This document shows positions 11,996 to 26,610 of a stretch of DNA of 64,000 nucleotides, one piece after another. Below the pieces are notes generated by a model that worked only from the letters and a program-made list of their open reading frames with translations, was not told the DNA's origin and ran no database searches. The stretch is taken from assembly GCF_000189635.1 (NCBI RefSeq), contig NW_002476317.1, positions 620,001 to 684,000 of the forward strand. Reading direction: 5' to 3'. The stretch's first letter is position 1, and each line of letters opens with the position of its first letter. Origin of the DNA: Tetrahymena thermophila SB210 (lineage: Eukaryota > Ciliophora > Oligohymenophorea > Hymenostomatida > Tetrahymenidae). Made by a program: the position numbers and the translations under genes.

Positions 11996-14011
11996 TTATT
12001 AAGTCTTATTAAGCTTCACTTAAATATCTATTTTTTAAGATTAGAATTTAAAACATTTTATAATTTAAAATTTTTTTTATTTGTAAAGACTTCTCATTCA
12101 TCTAAATGAATTTTTAAATGAGTGTCATAACTAAAAATAAAATTTTGCGCATATTTTTAGTTAGTAATTTGCAAATCCTTGTTGACAAATCCTAACAAAA
12201 ATACACATATAATGATTAAAATAAATACAATAGAGAAGGAAATAGGTATAAAATGATAAAAACACTCTTACTTTCTATTAAAGCGAAGGGCTTAAAATGA
12301 GTAAAAGCAATTTAAAATGGCAAATTTTTGTAAAAAAATAATATTGAAAATATAAATTTACATTTAGAAGGATTATGCTATAGTTTATCTTTCAATCCAA
12401 TTATCTATTTATCTATATTCTTATTAAGATAATTTATTTTGTAAAATTTTCAATTATAACATTCTTACCTAATTACTACCTTATCAAAATTTTTCTTTTT
12501 AAGCTATTTTACTATTTAATTTTTCACCAAAAGAATTTGTTTTTAGTATTTTGTGATTAAAATACATATCTTAAAGTTATTAAAATGATTATTTTTGTAC
12601 TATAAACTATTTCCTTTATTTTTTTAGCTTTTACTTAAGACTTTCAAAAAAAAGACAACCAAACATATCTTTTTACCTTTATATTATGCCTAAATTAATC
12701 AAACAAGCATTAATCCAGATTACATATATTTCAATCTATTCTGATATAACCTTATATCCTTATTTTTATAGATATAATATGTCTGATTATGTAAGCATTA
12801 TTTAAAATTAAGAAAATACTTTTTATTATTTTTTATTTAAAAAAATTTATTAAGGGTTTTTAAAGTAATATCATTTGGCTATTTATTTTTCTAATTTATT
12901 TATTAATCATTTAGCATATGTTTTTAAGAAAATAGTGTTTATTTTTCATCTGTAGGGAGTAATCCAAATAAACACCAATCTAGTTGGTTCAATTATTATT
13001 AAGCACATTCTAATATTAATCAATTTAAAATAAGCAACAAAATTATTTAGTTAAGTAAAATCAATAAGATATTTTATATATTTAAAATAAATATAATATT
13101 TAGAATAGAAAATATCCATTTTTAAATTTATGAAATTATAATTGACACATTTTAAAAATTGTTTAGCAAAAATCACATTTAATCACAAATTGAAATTTAT
13201 TTTTGTGGCCAGATTTATGAAAAAAAATTTTTATTGTACATATCTTTTTATAAAAAATAATAAAAAGCAATTAAAATATGATTGAAAATTACACATATAA
13301 ACATTCTGGCCTACATTTAAAACAAAAATAAGCATAATCCCTATCAGTTTTTAAATAATAAACTAATTATTCTTTATGAATTAAATTTAAATTAATATTA
13401 TTCCAAATATCTAAAATAATTTAAGATAATAAAAGCAGTTTTTTCGATTAAAGTAAGTGTTTTTTTACTTATTTTTTAATAAATATAAGAATTTTTGCTG
13501 AAAAAACTTAACTATTCAAGTGATAAATTATATTTCAATACAAAATTGAAAATAACATAATCTACATGAGTAAACCTCTCCTTTTTTCTTTTTATTTTAA
13601 AAGGAATCATATTTTTTATTTAATCCATGAATTTTAAATGTTTGTATTTTTAAAAATCTAATATTTTAAGGTAAAGAAGATTGCTAAAAAATTTAACGAT
13701 ATCCAAATTTAGCAAAATTACATTTTTAATATTTTACTTGAATTTATTGATTTAATTAATATTTTTGCTATAAAATATTGGTTGTTTACAAATATATGCA
13801 GGATTAAGAATTGTTACACATATTTTAGAGTCATTTTACTAATTGAAAATTAAAAGAATTAACAATATTGTATTTTTATAATTATTTTTGGTTCAAAGCA
13901 TGAATTTAAAAAAGGACCAACTTTTTTTTTTTAATAATTATTTAATTTATAAAATAAAAAAAACGTAATAAATATCCTAAGTATCAAAATTATTCTTCAA
14001 AATTTAAAAAG
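11996..14011. other. AT-rich intergenic region between divergent genes
   Basis: About 2 kb separating the PAP2 gene (-) from the first large surface protein (+), so both promoters should lie here. A hydrophobic reading frame from an ATG at 12585 and a downstream frame after CTGTAG near 12957 were examined and not accepted. No tRNA or clear ncRNA was seen. Confidence 0.5.
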
Positions 14012-17000
14012 ATGATAAGAGTTTTATCATATCTATTACTTTTTTTGATTTCTCAGTATTTGCAAGTTAAAGGATAGGTTAATAATTGCTTATTTTACGT
14101 ATAATAAACAAAATAATGCCTTCTTTGTGATTCGGGATATTAAATATCTTCATCTTAGCTTAATATATGTGAAAAAATATAAAAATGCCAATTAAACTAG
14201 TTTAATCAAACTAATAATTAGTGTTCTGATTCATGTTTGGGCTAGTAGGAGGTTTAATACGATAGATAATAATAGTAAATTAATTGTGTTGATATTGTTT
14301 ATTGTCCTGTTTTGATCCCTATCTAAGACTAACTTATTGACTAAAAAGTTGGAATATTCTATTATTTAGATAAATAGTTCTAGGTCATCTTTGCTGGTAA
14401 TTTAAATGGAATAAATATAATTGATATTGAAAGCGGAAATAATCAGTTTACTATATCTTACTAAAATATAAATGAATCAACCGGATAACTATTCTATTAC
14501 GAGTATTATGAAAGTAGTATGATTATCTCAACAACTAACTAATAAAGATTGTATCTTGTTTATACTAAGGTTAGATTGACTCCTAGCTCTTAAGTGATAG
14601 ACTTTTATCAAAATAATCAAATATTATTGAATTTTTTTGTTAATTGGGACTCAAGTTAGATTTAAATAATTTGTATTTTCAATGGGGAATTAGTAATATT
14701 CAACTATAATTTCTAATCTTAATAGAAATAAAATCCGATCTAAATTAATCCATCTAATTTAAATATCTTTTCATTTGCAAATGCTATTTTCTATTCCTCT
14801 ACAAGTATCATTATAGAAGCTATCAAAGATAGTTCATCTTAAACAATAAACGCAATTTACTTATAAATACAAGATCAAAATAATTTTAGCCCTTAAGCCT
14901 TTTGTCAATATAGCAAAAATACATTTACACCTGTTTTTAGTCCTAGTACCTAAGAAATTTTATTTTACTCAGTTAGCGGATTAAAAATTTCTAATTTGAA
15001 GAGCTGCTCTGACTTTTTGAGTATTATTAACTTTAAAAATATTAGATAGGTTCTAACTAACGATCAAAAAGGATTTTTAATAATAATAAGCGATTCATCA
15101 ATATATGGTTTTCCTTTTGATTAAAATCTTGGAATACAAGATATTAACAATAAACTAAATCAGTAATTACTTTTAGATAACTCATTATTAGAAATATCTT
15201 TTTGCATAGATTACACTTAAACAAATTCTTAGCTGTCAATTATTTGCTTTAATGAAGCTAAAAGTTAATTAATTTACTTACAAATCAATGAAAATAATTA
15301 ATTTCAAAAATTTGGTACATTTACTTTTACTGATAATATTCTTCTTTTTACTGCATAAAAACAAGCTATTCTGCTCTCCACTTAATAATAATATATCTTT
15401 GCTCAAGGCATCTCCACATTTTTAAATGACTATACTCAAAGCAGTTGTACTTATCAAATCTCAGATTAAGGTTTAAATTCTTAGACTTAATAACTGAGTT
15501 CAAAAGTGATAATTATTGCTAATACTATGCAAAGTTAAAATTTCATTTAGTAAATAAAATTAATAGTTAATTATTAATAAGACATCTCCAATCTTGAAAA
15601 TATAAATCAAATAAAAAATTTGAAAGGTGTTCAATATTTTTAATTAAAATCTAAAGGATCTGATTATATTTCTAACCTACAATCATGGATTTAAAATATG
15701 CAATATCCTTCTTTAGTCTTAAATCTAAATAATATTACATTTAGTCAAAACATTACTATTGGAAATTCAAGTCACTTAAATTCAGTATTTATTTCAAAAC
15801 TTTCTATTTCTTAACAAATTAATAGTATTTCTATTGGCTTCATAAATTTAGACTTGATTGTCTTTGATGAAGTTGTAATTTATGGTAGTTAAATATCTAA
15901 TAGTTTTGTTTTTCAATTAAAAAATTGCTCGAATGTAATAATTAAAAACATGAAAATCTTATCAACTACATTTTAAGATGGCCTAAGTGGGCTATTTTAA
16001 ATAATCTCATCTAATTAGATTTATTTAAGGAATTTGTAAATAGTTAATTGCAATGTGAATTCTTAATCGCTCATATAAATCACTAAACCAAAATATATTT
16101 AAATTTAAAACTCGTACTTTTACAATAATACAAATTAGAACGGTTAGGTAATCTATTATAGTAGCTAACCAAGCTTAATTAATATTTAAGGATCTGATAG
16201 ATTAGAATTAATTAATTTACAGTCTATTCAAAACAATAATGTAACAACAATAAATATGCTTTAATCATACTACAATGATGAAGGAGATAAAGTTATTAAT
16301 GAAAAAAGCATAGCTATCTTTTAAAACATAACAGTAAATAATAATACGGCTTATTAAAATTCATAGATGTCAATTCAATCAATGTACTTTTTTGGAGATT
16401 CATTAAATTTTTAAAATAATACAAGTTTTCACTCTAATGGAACTTTTTATTTAGAGAATGCTGATATTTTTATTTAAAAATCGAACTTTTTGAATAACCA
16501 AGCATTTTCAGGAGGAGCCATATTTTTCAATATAACCAAATTTACTTAGATTGTATAATGCATTTTTAAAAATAACAATGCAACTGCTACTGGTGGAGCA
16601 GTACTTTTACTGAGTTCTTAAGCCATTTTGAACAACACGCTTATCTAATCCAACTATGCTATGATTGGTGGAGGTATAAGAATAGAGCAAGGAAAGTTAT
16701 TTTATGTTTAATATGATACAAAAACAAAAATAATCAACAACAAGGCTTAGCTTTATGGTTAAAACATAGTATCTCGACTTGCAAAAAGAGAGCTTTATGT
16801 TAACAATCAGCTTATGACTGAACTAAACTAAGAAATAGTAGCTTATTTAAATACCTAAATTTCTTAATATGAGGAATACTTTAGGATAATGAAAGCATTT
16901 TTGACATAAGATTTAAGAAGTGGGTCATAAATCTATATTTTAGTAAAGTTGTATGATGTTGACGGATCACTGTTCGTTTATGATCCAAATAAGATAAGCT

Positions 17001-19795
17001 AATATCCAAGCAAAATATAACATGAACTGAGAGCTATTAGTGGTGTATTAACTTCTTATGTAGTATCTATTATAGGTGAGATATAGCTTTCAAAATTTTA
17101 TCTAAGTGAAGGAGGTATACGCTCTGATGCCTTAACAATATTTGGAAGCCCTGGATAGAAGAGTCCAATATTTTTAGTAGAAAATTTTATTGAGTTTACC
17201 TATAACTAAAGCTAAGTAAAAAGAATGAGACATTTACAATCACAAATTCTTCAAACTAATTCTTAATTTTTTTCTGATACTATAAACTGTAATCAAAATT
17301 AAAATTTAGGGTAAGCGAAAGAAAATTAAACAAATTTAATTCATTCTTAAAAATTAAACGATTTTTATCTTAAAATTGCTAATAACGAAGGAAAAATAAC
17401 TTTACTTGAAAATTTTTCATATCTTAACCAGAAAAATTCAAGAAAAAGACTGCTGTCAGATGTTGAAACGATTTCTGCAATTTTAAGTTCTTAAGACGTA
17501 CTAGCGACAGGATTAGTAATAGATTTTAAGCCATGCTAAATAGGAGAAATATCAAAGGTCATAAACAAAGATTTAGGAATCGTTGAGTGCCTTCCCTGTC
17601 CAATTAATTCATATAGCCTATTTAGCAATTAAACTGAGTGTCAAAAATGCCCAGACTCAGCTTAAGTTTGTTAAAACTCAACAATATTGCTGAAAGATGG
17701 ATATTGGAGATAAAATAAATCATCTGATGAAATTTACTCTTGTGATAAAACAATCCCAACATGCTTAGAGTTTACTTAAAAAAACATAGGCAAGCAATGC
17801 AAAGAAGGTAGATTTTTACAAATAAATTATTAATTATTTGTTAATTTATTAATTTCTTTTATTTATTTCAAATAGGATCAATTGGACCTTTGTGTTAAGG
17901 ATGTGACATTCATGGAGATCACTGGGGCAAAAAATATTCTATTTCGAGTCTTAAGGATGGTTGTGCTGAGTGTGATGGGTAGAGTAGCTAAATCTCATTT
18001 CTAATTGTACTATTTTGTTTAACTACTTTTTATTTATTATTTGGAATATATATGGCTATTAAAAATAATATTCATCATTCTACAGCATACTATTTAAGGA
18101 TGATGGGAATAGCTCCCATTTCTAGAAGTTCAACTAAAGACGAAAGCAGCTAGTACATTAAACTTATGACCCATTTTTTACAAATTGTAGCAGTAATTAA
18201 CTCTGTATCTATTCAAATGCCTAATGTTATTAATTTTGTTCCTAGTTTTACTGGTAATCCTGCTTCTTCTTTAATATTGTCAGGTAACTGTCTTGTTTCC
18301 TAAATAGGATTTACAGATATAATGAGAATTAGAGTCATACAATCAGCTTTTCTCCCATTAGTTTATTGCTTAAGTGTGATAGCTATCTACTGCATTCTAT
18401 GCTTCATACGAATAATTAAAAATTTTTAAAGGCAGTTTATATTCACAACTATTATTTTTTTGATAATTTTCTTCTAACCGGATTCTGTGATGTTCTTACT
18501 ATCAGCAGTAGGATGTAAGAAGTTAGGAAATAGCTTATATTTGATTGCAGATGCAAATTACGAGTGTTATACCACTTATGAATATAAAGTATTTTTGTAT
18601 TATGTTACACTACCATCTCTGGCAATTTGGCTTCTAGGACCTTTATCAATTCTTTACTTTTTGAGAAAAAGAAAGAACAAGTTAAACATGATTTCAACAA
18701 AAAAGTTGTTTGGCTATTTATATTTAGAGTATAAACCAAATTGCTATTATTTTGAATTTGTTAGAAGTTGCTTCAAAATGATTATAGTTTCAATTTACAC
18801 TTTGTCTAACTCATCAGGTTCTTTTAATTTGAATTTAATTGCAATAATAATCTCTCTATACATAATAATCTCAAACAAAATTAAACCCTTCCTTAGTTTA
18901 TTTTTATTTCATGTGGATACTATTACTCATTGCGTTCTGCTTTTTGGGGTAATACTTTCAATACTCCATATTAATTTCGAATAGGACAAAGGTAAAATTT
19001 TTATTTTTTATAAAAATATCTTTTAAAAATTCTATTTAAATTTATAATCTAAATAGATTCTTCTTACTACATCGCAATAGTTGTAACAAGTCTGAATATA
19101 TTTTATGTTTCTACCATGGTATTACTTATAGCTTCTTTGAAGGTAAGATAATACACTTTTTTGGTATCTACTATGTAAAGCAAAATTGGCTTCATTTTAC
19201 CCCTCCTTAAGAAAATTAAAATAGCATCCCACGAATAAAAGATGAAAACTTTGCTGAGATGGAAGTTTGTGAAAAGAAACATTCATAATATTATGTTATA
19301 TAAATTTAATTATGAGAATATCAAAAGAATTCCAAGTAAATTTTTCCTTTTTTTGAAATAAATTTTTTTAATGTAATTATATATTAATTAGATTAAAAGA
19401 CCATCTGTTCTACAGAATAGCAGCTAAAAAATTAAAACCACTTAACAACAGGACCAAATAATTAAGATAACCAATAATTAAATAAAAAAGATATATCAAT
19501 TGAAAAAAATAAACTTCTATTAATAGAAACTCCAAGAGTGATTTAGTCTATAGAAAATTGCATTCAAGAGGTAAACATTCAGAGAAACAATAGATGCAGT
19601 ATTCATTCAAAAAATAATGATAAAAACAGTTTTGAGATATTTTCAGTTGCTTGCTCTGAGATAAATATCAATTAATAATCAAACTATGCTGATTTTGACA
19701 ATTATTAATTACCTGTTTTTTAAAAATTTATCTCTTAAAAAAATGTTCTTATGGCCTCTCAAAACTAGATTAATTTGCATGCGCCATAAAAATGA
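14012..19795 (+). CDS. Large beta-helix/multipass surface protein A, 1,864 aa
   Basis: Exons 14012-17807, 17876-18991, 19057-19335 and 19392-19795 (introns 68, 65 and 56 bp) sum to 1,865 codons. A signal peptide (MIRVLSYLLLFLISQYLQ) and a short Cys-rich segment begin a long extracellular region. At about residues 830-890 are Gly-Gly-Ala repeats with preceding F-x-x-N (SGGAIFF, TGGAVLL, IGGGIRIE), the pattern of chlamydial polymorphic membrane protein repeats, which fold as a beta-helix. A Cys-rich stalk follows from about residue 1193 (CLPCPINSY, CQKCPDS, GPLCQGCD), then about 8-9 hydrophobic spans and a Gln/Asn-rich cytosolic tail of about 150 residues. Probably a plasma-membrane adhesin or receptor; the ligand is unknown. 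It is the tandem paralogue of the gene at 20373, with introns at matching positions. Confidence 0.85.
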
Positions 19796-20372
19796 ATAAA
19801 AAGACCACTTAATTAATAACTAAAAAAAAACCTTAAATACTAAAAATCAATTATAAATATTATGTTTCTTGTTTTGATTTTAAAATTCTTAATAAATTAA
19901 ATAGATTATTATTTGTACAATAACAGTATTCTAATTTTATTTAAGTTTTTTTAAGTATTGCTTACTTTTCTCAAATTTTATTTATTTATTTATCAAATAA
20001 TTCTTTTGATTTTGATGTTTTATTTTATAGAGTAGTTCAAATTTTTTTTTGAATCATGGTTGATTTTAATTTTTTTCTTTAGTAATAATTTTTAATTATA
20101 ATACTAACTATCCTTACACCTCATTTTCTTTACAAATTTTTAGAAGATTAGTGATCTTAAATTAAATTGTAAGATAAAATAATAAATCATAAAAGGATTC
20201 TTGTTTTTGTAAAATTGTATCAACGTTACATGATACCCTATTTGTATTTCAAAAAAAATATAATTTACATTAATATAAATTGAGGTAGAAAAAATTAATT
20301 AATTAAGACATTCTAATAAGTTTATTTAGAAAAAAGAGATTAAAAACCAGTTGCTAACTAAAAAAAAGCAAA
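19796..20372. other. AT-rich spacer between the tandem paralogues
   Basis: About 0.58 kb between the stop of paralogue A and the start of paralogue B. It should carry the 3' UTR of A and the promoter of B. No ORF or structured element was seen. Confidence 0.55.
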
Positions 20373-23300
20373 ATGATATTCAAGCTAATATTACTTATAA
20401 GCTTAATAGATATATTAATAGCAGATTGTTCAAGTGATGCAAACTGCTTATTTTGTTCTAAAACATCTGTAAGCTGTCTAATGTGTTAATAAGGCTTCAC
20501 AATTAATAGCTCAAATATATGCGCTCCAAGCAGTACTTGCTAATATTATTAATTTAGTAGCTCTGATTAGACGCAGTGTTTAAATTAGTGCCCTTCTACA
20601 TAAATTGACTTCCTTAATTCATCATTGCAGTCTAATTAATGCTAAATAAAAAATTTATGCCCATAATAGTACAGCATTTCTTCAACTGATAATATTATTA
20701 GTATAACTCCTGGTGTCATTTATATGTAAGGTCAAGCGATTCCCGTAAACTAAATCTAAACGCAATACTTTTTAGATATTGTTTCTATAGATACAAATAT
20801 GTCAATAGTAAAGCTAACTTCGAACATATCTAACGATTTAATAACAGGATTTAAAGTTAATGGCAACTAATCTTTAGGTTCATGCATAGTTGTGTGGTTT
20901 CAATCTTCCTAATTAATAGCTTATAGTCTTTAAAATAGCAATTAATAAACTATTGTACTTCAAAATATAGTTGCAGAAAATAATTAAATATTAGATGCTA
21001 TTGTTGATATAAGTAGTACTAATGGATTTAATATTAATTTGATTGCAAAGCAAACTCCATTAAAACAATTAAGTTATATAAATATTTTAGTTAATGGATT
21101 AGTATAAAATATTATCAGTACTTGGAGCTATACTGGAAAATTTGGAAATGTTATCAAATTGTTTTACATAAACAGCTCGCTAATTATTTCTCTAGGTGTT
21201 AACTCCTCTCAGAAATTCTAATCTTTTAGCCTTCAACTTACAAATGGCTAATTAGTAGAGCAAGATCTCTGCACTTTAAATTCAGTAGCAACCCCTGCAC
21301 CAAAAATTTTGCTTTTAAAGTAAAATAGCGAAATACTTTATTTCGCTTCTGGAAATATATATTCTTCTAGCTTTGTTACTTGTTACAGTTAGCAAATATC
21401 GGATTAGAGTAATGTTTTATCATTAGTTTTAGATGAAAGCGCTTAAAAGTGTTTTTCAATTTCAGCAAATGCCATCAACTCATATCAATATACTCAAGCA
21501 TTAGGTGCTTAGAGTCTATCTTAAATCCCATAGGTAACAATTAATAATTTAAATTAAAATATTGTGGCTTGCTCATCGGTTGGTTTAATTTAATCTTAAA
21601 GTTAGTAACAAAATTTTATGTTAATATGCAATAATTCTTAAAATAACATATTGTCACTATTAACTTACAATTTCCAGAGCAATGTAGTAAATATTTCTAA
21701 TCTGTTTAATAACAACTTTCCTGTAGTAAATCTGATATACGCGCAGCCATTAGCTACTTTGGTATTGTAAGGAGCCTAGCAAATAAGATCATTTGTAGGA
21801 TTATAGCCAGTAGCAATAGCTTTATAAACATCACCTAATTAAGGCTGTATTTTTTTGCTTTAGAGTTAATTTGAGTAATCATCTAATCTTCAAAAATTAA
21901 GGATAAATACGATATAGAGCTCTTTGAGCAACTAAATATCTAGTGATTAAAAGTTAATCTATTAAGTTATTAATAATATTAATTACAATTCTTAGCTTGA
22001 TTAAATTACAAATATCAGGTAATTATAAATTGTGGGTACATAATAATCAAATCCTATTATTATTAATGCTCTTAGCCTAATTGGATTCAAATTCAAATCA
22101 TTAAAACTGATGGGAATTAATTTACAGCTCTAAGCTAACTCTGAGCCAGTTACCATAAATTAGTCTCAAGTTAATGAATTTATTTTAGATACAATAATTT
22201 TCAATAGTATAGCTTAAAACTCAACTCTAATAATTCAAAATAAGAATTCAGTTATTATCAGACAAGCTTATTTTCATAATTTTACACTAATTAACAGTAC
22301 TTTGATAACATTTATTAACTGTAATCAAATTTTTTTTGGCAGCATAAGCATATATAATGTAACATTATCTGATTAATATAGCTCTTTATTTAAAATAATC
22401 TAATCGACCTAGGTTACATTTAATAACACGAATATCACACTGTCTAATTTAAATATTTAGCCTATGATTATAATTTCTGGATGTTAGTAAGTCAATATCC
22501 AAAACGTTATCACAGCTGGAAATTACTTTATGAATAAGTTAATATTTGGCAAACTATTTTTAATTTAAGGACCTAATTCTATTTACATTAGTAATTTAAT
22601 TATCAAAAGTAATATGAATGTCCAGACATTGTAGATTGTTCCTTATTTTAATAATTCACAAAATCAATTCATTACTAATTAACAAGTATAAGTTGTAGCA
22701 GCTAATGTAATAATAAGAGATAATCTTGGAATTTTCGGTTAATAAATCTATGTCAGCTCAAATTCTGCATTCTTCTCTAAAGTTTCTGCATTCAACAATT
22801 CTTAACAAGCGGCTAATGGGACAATCTATTTTACTTAAAATTTTGTATAAATATAAGATTCTAATTTCACAAACAATACTGCGTATGGGGGCGGAGGCAT
22901 ATATTTCAATTAAACCCAGTTTGCATAGCTAATAAATTGCTAATTAATTAATAATTCCGCTAATGCTGCTGGAGGAGCAATTCTAATTTCTAAAGGACCA
23001 ATACTTTTAAATAAAACAATAATTTAATCTAATAAAGCGTATATTGGGGGAGGAGTAAGAATAGAAAGCGGTTTTTTGTCATATCTTTAATATGATTAAT
23101 AAACAATCATGTCAAATAACATAGCTCTTTTATTTGGTGATGACGTTGCTTCTAGATTACAAACATTTAAAATATTTATAAATGGGAACTAAGTTAATGA
23201 AATTAACTAAAGCGAATTCTTGAAGCTTCAAAGTTATTTCTTCTAGTAGGCTTAAGTTAACATTTAAAATGCATACTATGCTAGCAACATAAGAAGTGGG

Positions 23301-26116
23301 TAAAAACTAGATATTTTAGTACAAGTTTTTGATTAATCAGGAAAAATTTTGATAATAGACCCAAAAATAAGTTATCCCCCAACTATAGCTCTTGAAATAA
23401 ATTAACTAGGAGGAGTTTTAAAATCTTATATAATAACTTTCATAGGTGAAAACTTCATTACAGATTATTGCCAAGATAGATAAGGTTTTTGCTTAACTAG
23501 CGATCTGACAGTATAAGGTATCCCAGGTAAAGTTTTACCTTTAGTTTTGCTAGAGAATTTTATAGAAAAACCATTAAGGCAGTCTTCTAGAATCCTGGAG
23601 TATTTTGAAGGATTATAAGAATAAATCAAAATAATTTAATCACCACAAAAAATCTTAAAAAAACGAAATTTAATTAATTTTACATCCCTACTCGGATTAC
23701 TAACCTCAAGTTATACAAGTATAATAGCAATATAATTATAATTTAGAGACTGCATTAAAGGTGAAATATTAAAAGAAATCAATTCATAAAACAATATAAC
23801 TGAATGCCTTCCTTGCCCTCTAAATTCATACACATTAACAAATAATGATACACAATGCTTAAAATGCCCAGATTCTGCATATCTTTGCTAAAATTACACA
23901 ATACTTTTGAAAGATGGATACTGGAGATAAAAAAATGATACCGACGAAATTTATTAATGCAGAGAAGATTTAGGAAGCTGCTTATTTGAGAGCACCTAAT
24001 AAACTTGCAAGAAAGGTAAATTTAAAATTTATAGCTAAATGATAAAAAATATTTTTATAATCGAGATTTGATTTATAAATTTATTCACACATTTTATGAT
24101 AAAATAATTAAAAATTTAATTAAAAGATTTTTCTTGATTTTAAATTGGAATTTTAACACAAAAATATAAATTTAAAAATATGTTAATATATTTTGTTAAT
24201 TCAGTTTTTTATATTAATTAGGATATGTTGGACCACTTTGCTAAGGATGTGACCTCTGGGGAGAATAATGGGGATTTTCATTTACTTAAAAAGGTATAAA
24301 TGGTGCTTGCTATTAATGTGACAACTAGTAAAAATAAGTGCTTTATAACTGCCTAATCTTTATCTTTACAACTTTTTATTTAGTGTTTGGAGTTAATAAT
24401 GTAATTGATAATAATAATATACACTCCCTTGCCTACTATATTAGAATTCTTAAGCTTGCTAGTATTTCAAAGAGCTCTTTAAGGGATGAAAGCAGCTAAT
24501 ATATAAAACTTCTCATACACTATCTTTAACTTTTAGCTGTACTGAATTCTATTAGTTTACAACTACCAGATTTTGTTACAGTTGTCCCTAAATTTACTGG
24601 TAATCCTAACACATCATTTATCCTTTCTTCGAATTGTTTTCTTTAATAGTTAAATTATAAAAATATTATGCAACTTAGAGTTCTACAATCCTCATTACTT
24701 CCATTGATTTACTGTTTTGTAGTAATGATTCTGTATATAATTTATAAATTAATAAAATGTCAAAAAATATAAAAATAATTTTTCTATACCACATTTGTAT
24801 TTCTTGTCATGTTCTTTTAGCCAGATAGCATAATGTTCCTCCTAAGTTCAATAGGGTGCTAAAATTTAGGAAAAATAAAATCTCTCATTGCAGATGCAAA
24901 CTTTGAATGCTATAAAGATTCTTCATACCATGAGTTCTTATACTTTTATACTATCCCTGCTTTTTTAATATGGTGCTTATTTCCTGTAATTTTCTTAATT
25001 TTGTTAAGCAGAAGAAGAAATAAATTGCATCTAATAGTAACAAAGTAAATGTATGGATATCTTTACTTAGAATACAAAGAAAAATACTACTACTTTGAAT
25101 TTTTCCGCTGTGCTATTAGGATTATTATTGTAGTTTTTTAAACACTAGTGAATTCTGATTAGTAGTTTAAATTAAATTGTGTTACTCTTTTGTTATTTTT
25201 CTACTTAATAGTTTCAGTTAAGATTCTTCCTTACTAGAATATCTAAGTATTTAGAGTAGATGTTATGTCTCATGTAGTGCTGATTATAATTGTTTTATTT
25301 AATATGATTTCGGCTACTTTAGGTACTTCCTCAAGTAATTTAATTTATTTCACTATAAATTTATCTTTCTTATGATTTTTTTTTGAAAAAAGGTTTTAAT
25401 GATATCATTCAAATGTTAACTGTAATTACAAATGTTGGTTATTTTTTAGTAATGATATGCATAATAGCATTTTTGAAAATTAATAACTTCAATTCTGCTT
25501 TTCTTAAACTATTAATATTTATGAAAAAGAACTTTGCAAAGTTCATTCCATGTTTAAAAAAATCAAACTTGCTTTCAAGTAATTATTTTAGGGTTCTTAA
25601 AAGATGGAAATTACTAAGAAATAATAGATAATATTTAGTATAAAAGTATTTCTAGGAGCAGCTCAACAATCATTTTGCAACAGGTATGAAAGTCTATTTT
25701 TAACTTTAAATTAAAGAATTTTTTTTAAATTAGCAAAATTAATTAATACTAAAAGAGAAATTGAACATCAAAGTACAATTTAAGCACCTGTCTCTATAGT
25801 AATCAAAGATTAAAAACCTTCAAATTTTGTTAATAGTCCAAATCAACAATCAACACCTCTTATTTAATCTTTTCCTTAATAATCTGAAAGAAGAATTTTA
25901 GAGAATAATAACAATTTAATTAAAGGAAATCAAGAATAAGATTTAGATATTTATAGTTCAGGATTTTTATCCTAAAACTTAGATGCTGAAAAAGCTAATT
26001 TAGAAATAGAAATGTACTCAGTTCCTGTTTCATCTAAATTTATATTTGATAAAAATAATCTGGTTAGATAAGCTTTTAATAGTGCTAAGTAAATTAATCC
26101 AGAAACTCAAAAATGA
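20373..26116 (+). CDS. Large beta-helix/multipass surface protein B, 1,805 aa
   Basis: Exons 20373-24015, 24222-25322, 25393-25683 and 25734-26116 (introns 206, 70 and 50 bp) sum to 1,806 codons. The order matches paralogue A: signal peptide (MIFKLILLISLIDILIADC), Cys-rich start (CSSDANCLFCS), a long Asn/Ser/Gln-rich beta region, PMP-like repeats at about 839-892 (GGGGIYF, AGGAILI, GGGVRIE), a Cys stalk (CLPCPLNSY, CLKCPDSA, GPLCQGCD), then about 8 membrane spans and a tail of about 200 residues. The membrane part is closest to A: both contain SSQYIKL, FTGNP, FFQPDS and IADAN-ECY. The N-terminal halves differ far more, so the ectodomain evolves faster than the membrane anchor. Function is inferred to be surface recognition or adhesion. 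Confidence 0.85.
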
Positions 26117-26610
26117 AAATGAATTACTTTTTTTTATATTTATTGTTTTCTTTTATTAAATTTTGTAGCTTTTATATAAATAAAATATATTTATTGTTAA
26201 TTGGCGTTAATATCTTTGATAATTTATTGATAAGTTTAATTAAAAATTTTAATTTTTTAACAAAGTCTTTTAGTAAAAGAACGTGCATGTTTAATGCCAA
26301 TAAAATAAAATGTAAATTTAATTAAAGAAATTTAATTACATTTCAAGATATTTATATGTTATTTAGTAAAATTATATACAAATAAAATCAAAGGAAAATC
26401 GTAAATTTCGTTAAGATTAATAATCAAAAATATATTCATAACATTTTATCAATAATTTTTATTACGTTTAAACAAAAAGAAAATAATCAAATAAAAAAAT
26501 CAATTAATAATTTGAATGGTTTTACATAAAATAAAATTTTATATTTTTACCAACTAAATATACTACTTTATAAAATAAAATAATGCATTAAGATAAAAAT
26601 ATTTAATTTA
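26117..26610. other. AT-rich intergenic region between convergent genes
   Basis: About 0.5 kb holding the 3' ends of paralogue B (+) and the carbonic anhydrase gene (-). Open frames here are hydrophobic Phe/Ile/Leu/Lys strings typical of translated AT-rich DNA and are not accepted as coding. Confidence 0.55.

Noticed and set aside
12585-13280. Possible small secreted-protein gene (MIIFVLQTISFIFLAFTQ...) with a later frame after CTGTAG near 12957
   Set aside because: The frames are long only because TGA is rare in such AT-rich DNA; no exon combination gave both good splice signals and protein-like composition.
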